Notes under the pieces: model-generated
What the model was told of the DNA's origin: nothing
The model's database searches: none
The model's input: the letters and a program-made list of their open reading frames with translations, nothing else
Source: Pseudo-nitzschia pungens
Lineage: Eukaryota > Bacillariophyta > Bacillariophyceae > Bacillariales > Bacillariaceae
DNA length: 64,000 bases
Direction of reading: 5' to 3'
NCBI GenBank assembly: GCA_037355855.1
Contig: CM074769.1
Location: 2,046,001-2,110,000 of the forward strand
Made by a program: the position numbers and the translations under genes
Shown: positions 12,042 through 21,532 of the stretch, one piece after another
Layout: every line of letters begins with the position of its first letter
Position numbering within the stretch: position 1 is the first letter of the stretch

Positions 12042-12123
12042 TATGCTATCATACCATGCTACCCTATTACGCTACCGTCGGGGTATGGTCATTCGTGTAC
12101 AATAACTACTATAACCGGATACC
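12042..12123 (-). repeat. Dispersed repeat, copy 2 (inverted partner of 1637-1717)
   Basis: The reverse complement contains GGTATCCGGTTATAGTA, GACCATACCCC and GTAGCATGGTATGATAGCAT, as at 1637-1717. The orientation is inverted, about 10.4 kb away. Confidence 0.6.
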
Positions 12124-12167
12124 CCAGCCCCTGCAGTGATAAGTGAGCAATTGTAGTACACGCCCTC

Positions 12168-12375
12168 CCTGTATCCCTGTAACCCTGTATCCCTGTAACC
12201 CTGTAGCGCTGTAGCGCTGTAGCGCTGTAACGCTGTAGCGCTGTAGCGCTGTAACGCTGTAGCGCTGTAACGCTGTAGCGCTGTAGCGCTGTAGCGCTGT
12301 AACGCTGTAGCGCTGTAGCGCTGTAGCGCTGTAGCGCTGTAACGCTGTAACGCTGTAACGCTGTATCCCTTTTGC
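12168..12375. repeat. Minisatellite of 8-base CTGTAGCG / CTGTAACG units
   Basis: About 200 bases of head-to-tail CTGTAGCG and CTGTAACG units, with a few CCCTGTAT(C) variants at the left edge. Both strands are simple, with no coding evidence. Confidence 0.9.
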
Positions 12376-12399
12376 GCTGTACCGCCGTAGCGCTCTACA

Positions 12400-12510
12400 T
12401 TACTCCACTCGTCACTCTACACTACTCCACTCGTCACTCTACATTACTCCACTCGTCACTCTACATTACTCCACTCGTCACTCTACATTACTCCACTCGT
12501 CACTCATTTT
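12400..12510. repeat. Five 22-base repeats of CACTCTACATTACTCCACTCGT
   Basis: A run of five near-identical 22-base units lies just downstream of the stop of the minus-strand ORF 12565-13206. The core CACTCTACAT is the reverse complement of the ATGTAGAGTG core of the array at 45783-46025, which also lies just downstream of an ORF. Confidence 0.85.
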
Positions 12511-12564
12511 TATAATCATATCCTTAGTACATTATGATTTTTTCTAATTTCTACGAATTGTACT

Positions 12565-13206
12565 TTACGCCTGTTGCCTCTTTCGTCTTGCAATAAGTTG
12601 CTCTTTTGTCACACGCCTGCACTCCTCCTTAATTTTTTTCTTAAACTTCTCCATTCCAAACTCATACACAATAAATCCTCTTTCAAGAATCAATCTCACC
12701 CCGTCCGGCAGGTAACCCTCAATACGGACCTCACGCTTGATATCGTCTCCCAAGTAGCACCTGACAATGTAATTCGCATCCTCGTGATCTAAACAATGTT
12801 TAGTAACATCCTTCAACTCAAAAGTGAAGGTAACCTTGTATTTTGGTTCAAATTCCTGTATTCCACCACTTTCGTACAGGACAACAACCGAGAACCCATC
12901 CTCCGTTTCCTCCGTTTCCTCCGTGTCAAGCTTAATGTTGACTTCTCGATTCGTCGGAATTCCTTCTTTCGCGCAATAATCATAGTGATCGATAAAAATA
13001 TCGAAATAACCGAAACCTCTCTCTCCAACAGTAAAGCTAAATGGAGTGTCGCACCAAGTCGACAATGGTCTGTTTACGAATACGACCTTCATGTCATCTT
13101 CGCCTACAGCTTTCATTCCCGACATAATGTCTGTTTGTGTTAAAAAATTATTTGTTGAAACTTTGCAAACTGGAATTAATGAATTCATAACAATTGAACA
13201 CACCAT
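12565..13206 (-). CDS. Unrecognised 213-aa protein
   Basis: The frame has balanced composition with mixed hydrophobic and charged residues, an acidic TEETEETED stretch in the middle, and a strongly basic C-terminus (KKKIKEECRRVTKEQ...RRKRQQA). It looks like a small globular protein with alternating beta-type segments. I do not recognise a family. The first ATG (13206) is used, but an internal ATG at 13188 is equally possible. The 3' end faces the 22-base repeat array, and the 5' end is divergent from the gene at 13955 across a 750-base spacer. Association with a transposon is suspected because similar CACTCTAC repeats follow the ORF at 44283-45755. Confidence 0.5.
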   Translation of the reverse strand: MVCSIVMNSLIPVCKVSTNNFLTQTDIMSGMKAVGEDDMKVVFVNRPLSTWCDTPFSFTVGERGFGYFDIFIDHYDYCAKEGIPTNREVNIKLDTEETEETEDGFSVVVLYESGGIQEFEPKYKVTFTFELKDVTKHCLDHEDANYIVRCYLGDDIKREVRIEGYLPDGVRLILERGFIVYEFGMEKFKKKIKEECRRVTKEQLIARRKRQQA

Positions 13207-13954
13207 TCGAAATACTTGACATGTTTCTCAGCATCAATTCACTCTACAAGTTTCTCAGCGTAAATTCTTTGGTTTCACGATCACAACATTTAATCAACTT
13301 CACTAAACGAGAAATGTTTCCACGCCGAATTCCACATAACTTTAAGTGCATCCACATTCCCTTTTTTTTACGGGGACAAGTGGAATTGTCACGGCCGATT
13401 GGAAATGTCACGGCAGATCGGAAATGTCACGGCCAATCCTTTTTAAAACCGCTACGCAATGTTTAAGCCATCGTCCATCGTACTTTATGTTACTCCACTG
13501 AATTAACCAATCAAAAAATTATATTTTCCAGTACAACTTCTACCAGCAGTGCTCTACCTGGATTTTGCGATCTCTTTACGCTCCGCTACTCTACAGTACT
13601 AACTCGTCTCCAAGTTGTCACTCTCCATTTCTCAACTCCTTATTCTCCACTGCTCAACTCGTCTTACTCTTCAACACTTCGACGTTTTTATAAACGTTCC
13701 ACACTCCGACGTAAACGTTCCACACTCCGACGTTTATAAACGTTCCACACTCCGACCAATTCGGTTTCACCATTTCGGTCCGAGTCCCACCAATTACGAG
13801 TACCCACGGTATCATTATTTTTTGGTTTCTGTTCACAAATACTCCACGATCAAAAAAAAAAATAATAAAAGAAACCAAATCTCGTACACCTTCAAGTGTC
13901 CCACTTTCCATCAATCAAAACCCAGTTTTTCATCATAAATTTCTAGGTCCCACC
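13207..13954. promoter_or_regulatory. Divergent intergenic region with GTTCCACACTCCGACG repeats
   Basis: This 750-base spacer separates two divergent genes. Near 13683-13765 there are three copies of AAACGTTCCACACTCCGACG with short palindromic TTATAAACG-type spacers. The region 13550-13680 also has CACTCTCC and CTCTAC-like motifs. Its function as a shared promoter is inference from position only. Confidence 0.4.
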
Positions 13955-15744
13955 ATGGTGAAACGTCACAGGAAACAAACAGCAAGAAAGTCCTCCGGTC
14001 CCTCTCGACGCACAAACTCACCTCCGAGTAACAGATCCCCTTCACCGCTGCGTAGCAGATCTCCTTCACCGCCGCGTAGCAGATCTCCTTCACCGCCGCG
14101 TAGCAGATCTCCTTCTCCTTCTTCTCCCACTCGCGAAGAACGGAACCTTCGCTTGTCTATTCTTGATGAATTTTACCAATCGTATCGGGATGAATGTCGG
14201 AACGTAGCAGCAGGAGAAGATGATTCCCTCGAATCCGACGATTCTTCCGAAGCCGACGATGCTCCTCCGAAGACGAAGATTCGAAACATGGAATGCAACA
14301 ACCCCAACCCCAACGAAGAAGATCAATATGCCGTCGAAGATGAAGGTTCCAACGAAGATGAAGGTTACAACGCAGAAGACGGTTCCAACGAAGACGAAGG
14401 AGATTCCAAAGAAGATGAAGGTTCCAACAAAGAAGACGGTTCCAATGAAGAAGACGGTTCCAACGAAGAAGACGGTTCCAACGAAGAAGACGGTCCCAAT
14501 GCAGAAGTCGGTTCCAACGCAGAAGACGGTGCCAACGAAGAAGTAGCTTCCGATGAACAAGAAGTTTCAGTCCAAGAAGATTCTCCTTCAGACCCCAAAT
14601 TATCTTGGGCATCCGGGATTGCCAATTCTCAATTGCTCGATGCTTATTTCCATTTATATTCCAAAAAAGTTAATGAAGAAAATGCCGTCGATTCCGGTGA
14701 AGAAGAACATAAGCAAAATAGTCATTTCGATTCCGTTGACTCCGGTGAAGAAGAACAAAAGCAAAATAATCATTCTGACAATGACGACGACGACGCCGAT
14801 AGTGAATTTGCGCCTCAAACTGATGATGAAAGCAAAGATAACGATGACCCCGAAGACCGGAAGAAAAAGAGATTGAAGCGAACACAGTCTACAAGGGCCG
14901 AGAGCATCCCAAACTTTAAGGACGACGCCGTTCTTCGAAAGGTTGAACTTCTCGCGAGGCACACGAAAATAGCACAGTTATGCAGCACCTTCGAAGACGA
15001 GTCACAATACGAGACATTTCCCTCTTGCATTCACTTCACGGCGGCATTCGATGAAGTCATCCCAGTACCAAGTGATTCAAAACGCAACGCAAATGGGTAT
15101 AAGCGAACGGGTGGTCCATTAATGACATTTCTGATTGGTCCAGGGTTTGACGCGAAAAGAGAATTGATTGGGAAGGAATTAATCAAAGCTGGCAAATGGT
15201 TCATTAACAACTCCTGCAAAGAAAGGAATGGACTTTACTACACCCACAGTTGTTCAGAATACCAGCTTCGGCATTTCGGTCGTATCCGACTCTCCCCTGC
15301 TGCTATAAAAAAAAAAAAATCCTAAAGGAAAAAAGAGATTTATTTTCGGATTGGTCAGACGAACAGTTTGTTCTCTTCTACGACCACCAGTGCCACGCCA
15401 TGCGGATGAACGATGAAGAACTGTGTTTATGGTTTGATGAAGTGCAAAATCGGACACTGGGACTCGACATGGATACCATATCTCTCGACCAATTAAAAGT
15501 CGTAACAGAATCGGCAATACAAGTTGTTATGGAAGCCAGAGAACAAGACGAAATGAGCGATGCTCGCAAGAAACCTCCCCCTCGCCGCCAGAAATATCCT
15601 CCTCGGAAGAAACCTCCTCCTCCCAGCAACAAATCTCCACCTCAAGGCAACAAATCTCCACCTCATGGCAAGAAATCTCCTCCTCCAGGCAAGAAATCTC
15701 CTCCTCCCGGACCACGACCCACACGACGCGAACGAACTAAATAA
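13955..15744 (+). CDS. RS- and acidic-repeat protein of unknown function, split by a frameshift at an A13 run
   Basis: The start is an ATG in the context CCACCATGG. The first frame (13955-15325, 456 aa) begins with a basic Arg/Ser region of RSRSPSP repeats (about residues 10-60). An acidic repeat region built on SNEEDG follows (about 110-200), then an acidic KQNSHFDSVDSGEEE duplication, and then a more globular part (about 310-450, ending near YQLRHFGRIRLSP). At 15307-15319 a run of 13 A's leads to a stop at 15323. Reading on in the -1 frame gives about 140 further residues with a globular segment (FSDWSDEQFVLFYDHQC...) and a Pro/Lys-rich tail of KKSPPPG repeats ending at 15744. The two halves clearly form one protein. 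The break may be an undercalled A, transcriptional slippage or -1 frameshifting. The family is unknown, and RS repeats alone do not prove a splicing role. The gene is convergent with the gene ending at 15905. Confidence 0.6.
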
Positions 15745-15904
15745 TCGAATCCGACAACACCGGCATTGCTGAATGAACCATTCCACACTACTATGCACGT
15801 AACTAAGTAATAAAAAATCTTTGTATCATTTGGTTTCGTAGTGAATGAAATGAATTGCTGTTCGCTTCGATCGTATTCGGCGTCGTTGCTCTTGAAGTCG
15901 TCGT
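15745..15904. other. Convergent intergenic spacer with a GCTTCGATCG repeat copy
   Basis: The 3' ends of two convergent genes face each other here. At about 15856-15912 a block with TTCGCTTCGATCGT and GGCGTCGTTGCTCTTGAAG resembles the tandem units at 29240-29450 on the other side of the split gene, in the same orientation. Confidence 0.55.
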
Positions 15905-16735
15905 TCAGTCGTTCCGCCAAAACTCTGAAACATCCTCTGCCTCCGTGTCTGATTCTGATGGTACTGAAGCCGAACCGTAGTCAATTAAATTTGGATGAAC
16001 ATAAGAATCACCTGAACCCGAATCTGAATTATCATCGTCTTCCTCCTCCTCATCCCCCTCCGCATTCCCAGGAGGATCATTTGCTCCAGCTTCAGCTGCT
16101 TCAACTGCAGCATTTGCTTCGTCCAAAGCAACGTTGGCAGCGTCTCTTGCTGCCCTGGCTTCGTCACGTGCAGCTTCAGTTTCAAGTTCACGTGCATGTG
16201 CCTCGTGCTCCTCATCCTGAGTGGCATTTTGATTTTCAGCAACGGCCCTCCAATTCTCAAATGCTGCTTGCCACTCTGCCTGTCTTTGCGTGAGCCGTAC
16301 TTCCGCTGCTTCAAAATTCCTTCGTGCGATCGTTCGCTGTTTTCTTTCTTTGCCCCAATCAAGCAAGCAGAACACAAATGTTTTTGGACCGCGACCACCC
16401 CTTCCCATGCCGTACCTTCTATAAAATTCAGGGTTCTTAGTGGCAAACCCAATCTTATTCTCCAGACTGAAAACAACACCTTCTTCATCCGTACCGAATT
16501 TGTCATAATGAACACCGACTGGGTGTTGCACAAGTGTCATTGAATTAAGGGAACAAAACTGATACAAAATTTCACCAATGTCATTCGAGCCGGCATAGGT
16601 CATGGCTTTCTTGTAGTTTCTCAACTCCCGTTCCACAGCAAGTGGGACTACGTTCAGTTTGTTGCCAATCTTGCTCAGTTCCGTCAAAAGTAATGCACTC
16701 ACTATCTTCGACTCTGTGAACGGTTTAAAGAAATT
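15905..16735 (-). pseudogene. 3' part of the LINE-split unknown gene (C-terminal about 275 codons)
   Basis: This frame is open from the LINE junction (reading NFFKPFTESK at 16735 downward) to the TGA at 15905. It continues exactly in frame the frame that ends at 27924. The piece contains a globular part (SKIGNKLNVVPLAVEREL...FATKNPEFYRRYG), then a long Ala/Glu-rich coiled coil (about 110 residues with QRQAEWQAAFENWRAV and AARDEARAARDAAN), and a Ser/Asp/Glu-rich acidic tail. The first in-frame ATG after the break is at 16702, but that is not the natural start. The family is unknown. The gene is disrupted as it stands in this assembly. Confidence 0.8.
16715..16735. repeat. Left 21-bp target-site duplication of the LINE
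   Basis: Begins TGTGAACGG and ends AAGAAATT; identical to 27924-27944. The bases outside differ on both sides, so the duplication is exactly 21 bases. This defines the LINE boundaries. Confidence 0.95.
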
Positions 16736-18544
16736 ACAATTTTGCGACGCGCGATTTTGTCCGACGTTCCGATGTTCCAGTACTTAAAACACGTAGATTT
16801 CTACACACAATTCCCCTTTAATATCTCCCTCACTTCTAAAGCTCCTACAACAACACCAAGCACTACACCTACTAAGAGAGACCTCGACTATCTGATTCTG
16901 CTATTTGTTTGGCTGCTCCTTGCTTCCTTTGGTTGCTCTGGTTCCTTGTTTCCTGTCGGTCGGTCGATTCGGCAACAACAGCAACAAGCAGCACGAAAAC
17001 GCGACACATAATTTTCTACAGCAATTGCAGTACTAATTCTACAGCAGCTCTGCTTCGATCCCGCTTTGTCTCCGAGCTCGGTTTGTTTTTTTCGATCTGT
17101 TTTCAAGCTACCTTATTATTTAACGGTATACAGTCTTTCAAGCCCCTTAAGTGATACCCACTTAACGTTCTACATTCTTCAAGGTCGAACCCACTTAACG
17201 TTCTACATTCTTCAAGGTCGAACCTACTTAACGTTCTACATTCTTCAAGATCGAACACATATACACCCCCCCTTCTAGAAGGTTCCTACGCGCTGATCCT
17301 TAAGTAATTGCAAGTTCGCGTGAGCATATCTTCCATTCCCCCCTTTATTTTCAAGTCAATTGCCCACCACTCTTTCAGTGTTTCTCACTTAAGAGTACCC
17401 CTGTTTCCTAGCCAAGCCCCCTAGTCCCTAAGTATTTTCGCTTAAGGCTCCCCCTACTACACCTGTTTTCAAGCCAAGACCAACCGATCCCTAAGTACCT
17501 CCTACTTATTGCACTCTTGTTTCCAAGACTACAGCTACTATCGCCCCTTGTTTTCAAGACTACAATTTCCCTGGTCCCTAAGTGTTCGCGAGTTCCCTGA
17601 TCCCTAAGTGTTTTCGCTATAAAGTAACCCCAAGTTGAACTTCAAGTTTGACACTGTTTTCAAGACACAAGCCTCCCCCTGGTCCCTAGGTGTTTCTACT
17701 AAAGCCCCTGTTTTCAAGCAAGCAGCTTCCCTGGTCCCTAAGTGTCTCGCTCAAGGTCCTTGTTTTCAAGCCAATTGCCCCCGGATACTGTTTCCACTTA
17801 TAAGTACTCACGAGTTTGAACTTCAAGTTCCCTCCTGAGCCTTTTAAGTGTGCCCTGCCATTGATATCCCCGGTCCCTAAGTGTTCCTACTAAAGCCCTT
17901 GTTTTCAAGCAAGAAGGGCTGCTGTATTTCAATTCAAATCATATCTGAATCGAATTTGCAGTGCTATCGTACCAGCAGTAATTGAAAAATTGTTCAAACT
18001 TGCACAATTTTCAAGCTACAAGTACACGTGTACACGATTCCGCGCGCAGAGTTCGAGACAAATTTTGCTTGTTTTTTAGCAAAACTTCCTACACGAGTTG
18101 GTACAAGCTTCCCTGGTGGGCTGCTGTATTCCAATTCAAATCGTGGACGATTAGAATTTGCAAGCCTACACTCCTACACGATTTGCAGTAGTGGAAAAAT
18201 TGTTCATATTTGCACAATTTTCACGCTACGAGTACAGTACGAGTACTAGCCTACACGATTTGCAGAGTTCTTCCGCGCAGAGTTTTTGGGCTCCAAGTGT
18301 GCGACAAATTTTGCTCGTTTTTTAGCAAAAATTTCCAGTTTCCCCGGTGACTTTTGTGGGTGTGATCCAGTATATTTTTTGGATCCCCAGGGACCTTTTC
18401 CTTGTCCAGACCAAGGTTACCCTTGTTGTTGCTGCTGTACCCTGTTTCCAGGATACACCCATCTGTATATATACATACAGGTTAACACTGACAGCCTACC
18501 AGCGCCCGAGCCAACACACCTATTCAGCCTATACTTGCCCCACC
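16736..18544 (+). promoter_or_regulatory. LINE 5' UTR with internal tandem repeats
   Basis: This 1.8-kb leader lies before ORF1. It contains three 33-base direct repeats (ACTTAACGTTCTACATTCTT type, at about 17160, 17193 and 17226). It also has many CCCTGGTCCCTAAGTGTT / GTTTTCAAGC variants at 17400-17910, and a near-tandem duplication of about 190 bases (about 17925-18110 against 18115-18345, sharing GAAAAATTGTTCA, TTGCACAATTTTCA and GTTTTTTAGCAAAA). Repeated leaders often carry internal LINE promoters, but that role here is inferred. Confidence 0.6.
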
Positions 18545-21532
18545 ATGCCTCTTCCCCCGCCAGCTTCCAGGCGAAAAAGGCCTCCCTTGGCTGCCACTCC
18601 TTCAAACAAACGCGCCTTTATGGGGACTCCTTCCCGCCGACCACCTGCTGGTTCCGTTCTTCAGGCTACTCCCTCTCCCCCTCCCTCTCCCCGTCCAGCT
18701 AGGGATTCGCTCCCTTCTGATGATGATATGTCCTTCACTTCTGCTGTGTCTACTGGCGCACTAGATGATGTTGATATGAGCACTGAGCAGTCAGGCACTG
18801 GGCATTCAGACACAGGGCATTCAGGCAGTGGGCAGTCTGACATTGGGAAGTCTGACAGTGGGAAGTCTGACAGTGGGAAGTCCACCAGTGGGGAGTCCAA
18901 CAGTGGGAAGTCCAACAGTGGGACGTCCAACAGTGGGAAGCCCAGCAGTGAGCAGTCCAACAGTGAGACGTCCGTGGATGGTCAGCCCGGCTCTGAGCAC
19001 TCAGACTCTAAGCACCCTCCTTCCAAGGTCCCTCCTTCCACGGTCTCTCCTTCCAAGTCTAGTCTGAAACAAGCTACTCTTGCATTTCGCTCTGACACAC
19101 CGTCTGCAGAGCGACATGCCCTGCGCCAGAAAGCCCTGGCTGCTGCCAACAAAGCTCACTCAGATTCCTTCCTCTGGTGCTTCTACGGTAAGGCACCTTT
19201 TAATGGTCGCGCTTCCATTCCCACCCCCATCCAAACTCTTCGTAAAACTCCAGCAGGATCCCGGCTATGGACTGGGTGTCCAAGTCCCACTCACTTCTTC
19301 AGCCAGAAAGATGGGAATGACAAGAAATCCATCCATGATGTCTGTCAGTCTGCCATCCCTCCAGCATATGCTCACGCTTTTCCTGACAACCCTGAGTGGA
19401 GAACTGCTTCTGTGGAGTCCCTGGTTTCCCTTGCTTCTCTCTGCTTTCAAGCCTCTGAAGACTGGACCAAGCAACCTTCCGGCCATGCTCTGAGGAGATG
19501 TCTTATTGGTTTGGCCAAGATGTCACCTGAGTGTTTTGAAACCATGTACTGTGAAGGCAACCTTTTGCCCAGCACTGAAGGCAAAGTTTGGTTGGCAGCT
19601 AACCAGGTACTTGGATCCCACTGGCATTTCAAGAAGAGACCTCCACCACCTGCGCCAACTGCGGTTGATGATACTTCCACTTCCAAATCAGTGTCCTTTC
19701 TTCCTGGTGGTGATGATGCTACTGTCTTGTCCTCCTCTGCTGGGCATTTCCTCCAACGCCGAGGGGTTTGCTCCAGTGATTCTAGAGCTCCAGTGGATGT
19801 CACTGCTGGCACCAAGTGTTCTCATAGTTCTTATGTCACTCTGTCCCTTCCAAGGTTGATGTCACAACGCCCTGGGGAACTGTATGATGAGCTGCTCAAG
19901 TCTCTCAAGGAAGCTTTGGATCTTCTATGGACTGTTGACAAGCGCCTGGTGTTGTATGTTTTTCCCTCAAGAGCCAGGCTCCACCCCAAGGCCAAGCCTG
20001 TTACCAAGTTTTGGACGACACTTCCTGACAGGAAGACCTTGGAATTGTATGTTGCTCAGCTCTGGCTTCGCAGTAGAACTGCTCCTCATCTACGATTCTT
20101 TGTGGGACACAGTGCTTCCCTGGAGAAACTCTTTTCAGCACAATTGCTCCAGAGGCTCAGAGACCGTGACATGGACCTGAAATATGACCACATACAGGCC
20201 CCAGTTATTGTCACCTGTGGCTTTCTCCTTGGATCTTACATGCAGAGTTTTGATCTTGACCACTACAACGAATTGCTTCAGACTCATCCCAGGTTTCAGG
20301 CATGTCCTATTGCTGTTATCAGGAAGAATATCAGCCTTGACAACTCCAGAACTCCTGATCCCAATCCGGTTCTGGCTGCTCATGTTTTATGTGATGCAAC
20401 AAAGCGCGCCCAAACTGTTAAGCTCCTCAAAGCCCAGTTCAACCGTTGCAAACCTTCAGACATTGCCTCTTTACCTGATGGTAAATTCTACAAGTTTATT
20501 GAGACAGCTACCAATCCTTCTGACAGACCTCTTCCCCCCTCCAAGCTCAAGACTGTTCGCCAGGCTAAGCACCGCCAAGCCAAATTTATTGAGAGCCATG
20601 AAACTGCTCCTGTTCTGGGGGTAGTTGATCTTGATCTTCCAGTTGACTTGGGCCAAGGGCTGGGTTTGAAGACACTGCGCAGTGTGCTTCTGGGCATCAG
20701 AACCCGTGACAATTGGTCATGGCCTCTTTTTCTTTCTGTTGATACCAGTTCATACCGAGGCGAGATCCTTGCTTTGTACAACATCACTACCAAGGCTGAA
20801 GCAATGGCCATGTTGTCTTTCCTGCCTATTTTTCTGGAAGCTCAGTATGGTTCTTGTGTTAGACAATGGTTCTCTTCTGAGTGCTTGACTGAAATGGAAG
20901 CTTACCATTGGGATGCTGCAGTCAATTGTGTTGTGGAAACTGCACCTGCTGAAGATCCAATGCAGGATAACTCTCTTCCCTTTTTTGGTGATGGGGATGC
21001 ACGAGATTGGGAACTTGTTGATGATGACTTGTCAGTTGACCTTGCTCCCGATCTCACTTTTGATCTGGATTTGCACTTTAACCTCCAAGCCCGTGCTGAC
21101 AGTGGTGGTGGAGGCTTTGATGATTCTCAGTCCATGGATACTTTAGCGACTGGCACTTCCAATCTTACTGCTGTCCAGGCCTCAGCGCCTGCAGGTGCTG
21201 TTCCTCCTGGCGGTGATCCTACCCATGTGGCCAAGGCTGATGCCTCCCCTGGTATCTCTCCTGATGTTCCCCCTGAAGTTCCTGACCCTCCCCATAATGC
21301 CATGGCTGGTGACCTCCCTGTGGCCTCTCCTGATTCCTCAACTGCAGTTCCTGCTGCCGGTGGTGGGGAAGATGCAGCCTCTGCATTGAGGCTTGGAGTT
21401 GCTGCAATTGCATTCTCTTCCAGTCATGATGCTAGTGTCAGTGATTTGAGCCATGCCAATGTCTCCACCAAATCAGCTCCGGCAACTCTTCCTTCCGTGC
21501 GACAGACTCGGTTTCCTTCTGATCATGGTTAG
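18545..21532 (+). CDS. LINE ORF1 protein
   Basis: About 995 residues from the ATG at 18545 (context CACCATGCC). An in-frame upstream ATG at 18347 exists but would add a hydrophobic, non-family-like stretch. The N-terminus is Pro/Arg-rich (MPLPPPASRRKRPPL), followed by about 15 short Ser/Gly repeats of the SGKSDSGKSD type (about residues 80-150) and a Ser/Pro/Lys region. The remainder is globular with no zinc knuckle that I can see, and ends in an acidic/Pro-rich tail. By position it is the LINE nucleic-acid-binding (RNP) protein. It shows no similarity I can name to RRM or CCHC ORF1 types. Its stop overlaps the start of ORF2. Confidence 0.8.
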   Translation: MPLPPPASRRKRPPLAATPSNKRAFMGTPSRRPPAGSVLQATPSPPPSPRPARDSLPSDDDMSFTSAVSTGALDDVDMSTEQSGTGHSDTGHSGSGQSDIGKSDSGKSDSGKSTSGESNSGKSNSGTSNSGKPSSEQSNSETSVDGQPGSEHSDSKHPPSKVPPSTVSPSKSSLKQATLAFRSDTPSAERHALRQKALAAANKAHSDSFLWCFYGKAPFNGRASIPTPIQTLRKTPAGSRLWTGCPSPTHFFSQKDGNDKKSIHDVCQSAIPPAYAHAFPDNPEWRTASVESLVSLASLCFQASEDWTKQPSGHALRRCLIGLAKMSPECFETMYCEGNLLPSTEGKVWLAANQVLGSHWHFKKRPPPPAPTAVDDTSTSKSVSFLPGGDDATVLSSSAGHFLQRRGVCSSDSRAPVDVTAGTKCSHSSYVTLSLPRLMSQRPGELYDELLKSLKEALDLLWTVDKRLVLYVFPSRARLHPKAKPVTKFWTTLPDRKTLELYVAQLWLRSRTAPHLRFFVGHSASLEKLFSAQLLQRLRDRDMDLKYDHIQAPVIVTCGFLLGSYMQSFDLDHYNELLQTHPRFQACPIAVIRKNISLDNSRTPDPNPVLAAHVLCDATKRAQTVKLLKAQFNRCKPSDIASLPDGKFYKFIETATNPSDRPLPPSKLKTVRQAKHRQAKFIESHETAPVLGVVDLDLPVDLGQGLGLKTLRSVLLGIRTRDNWSWPLFLSVDTSSYRGEILALYNITTKAEAMAMLSFLPIFLEAQYGSCVRQWFSSECLTEMEAYHWDAAVNCVVETAPAEDPMQDNSLPFFGDGDARDWELVDDDLSVDLAPDLTFDLDLHFNLQARADSGGGGFDDSQSMDTLATGTSNLTAVQASAPAGAVPPGGDPTHVAKADASPGISPDVPPEVPDPPHNAMAGDLPVASPDSSTAVPAAGGGEDAASALRLGVAAIAFSSSHDASVSDLSHANVSTKSAPATLPSVRQTRFPSDHG

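Noticed and set aside
14090..14625. Antisense frames (FVGTVF, SALEPSSSLEP) opposite the acidic repeats
   Set aside because: Shadows of the NEEDGS codon repeats of the gene at 13955-15744.
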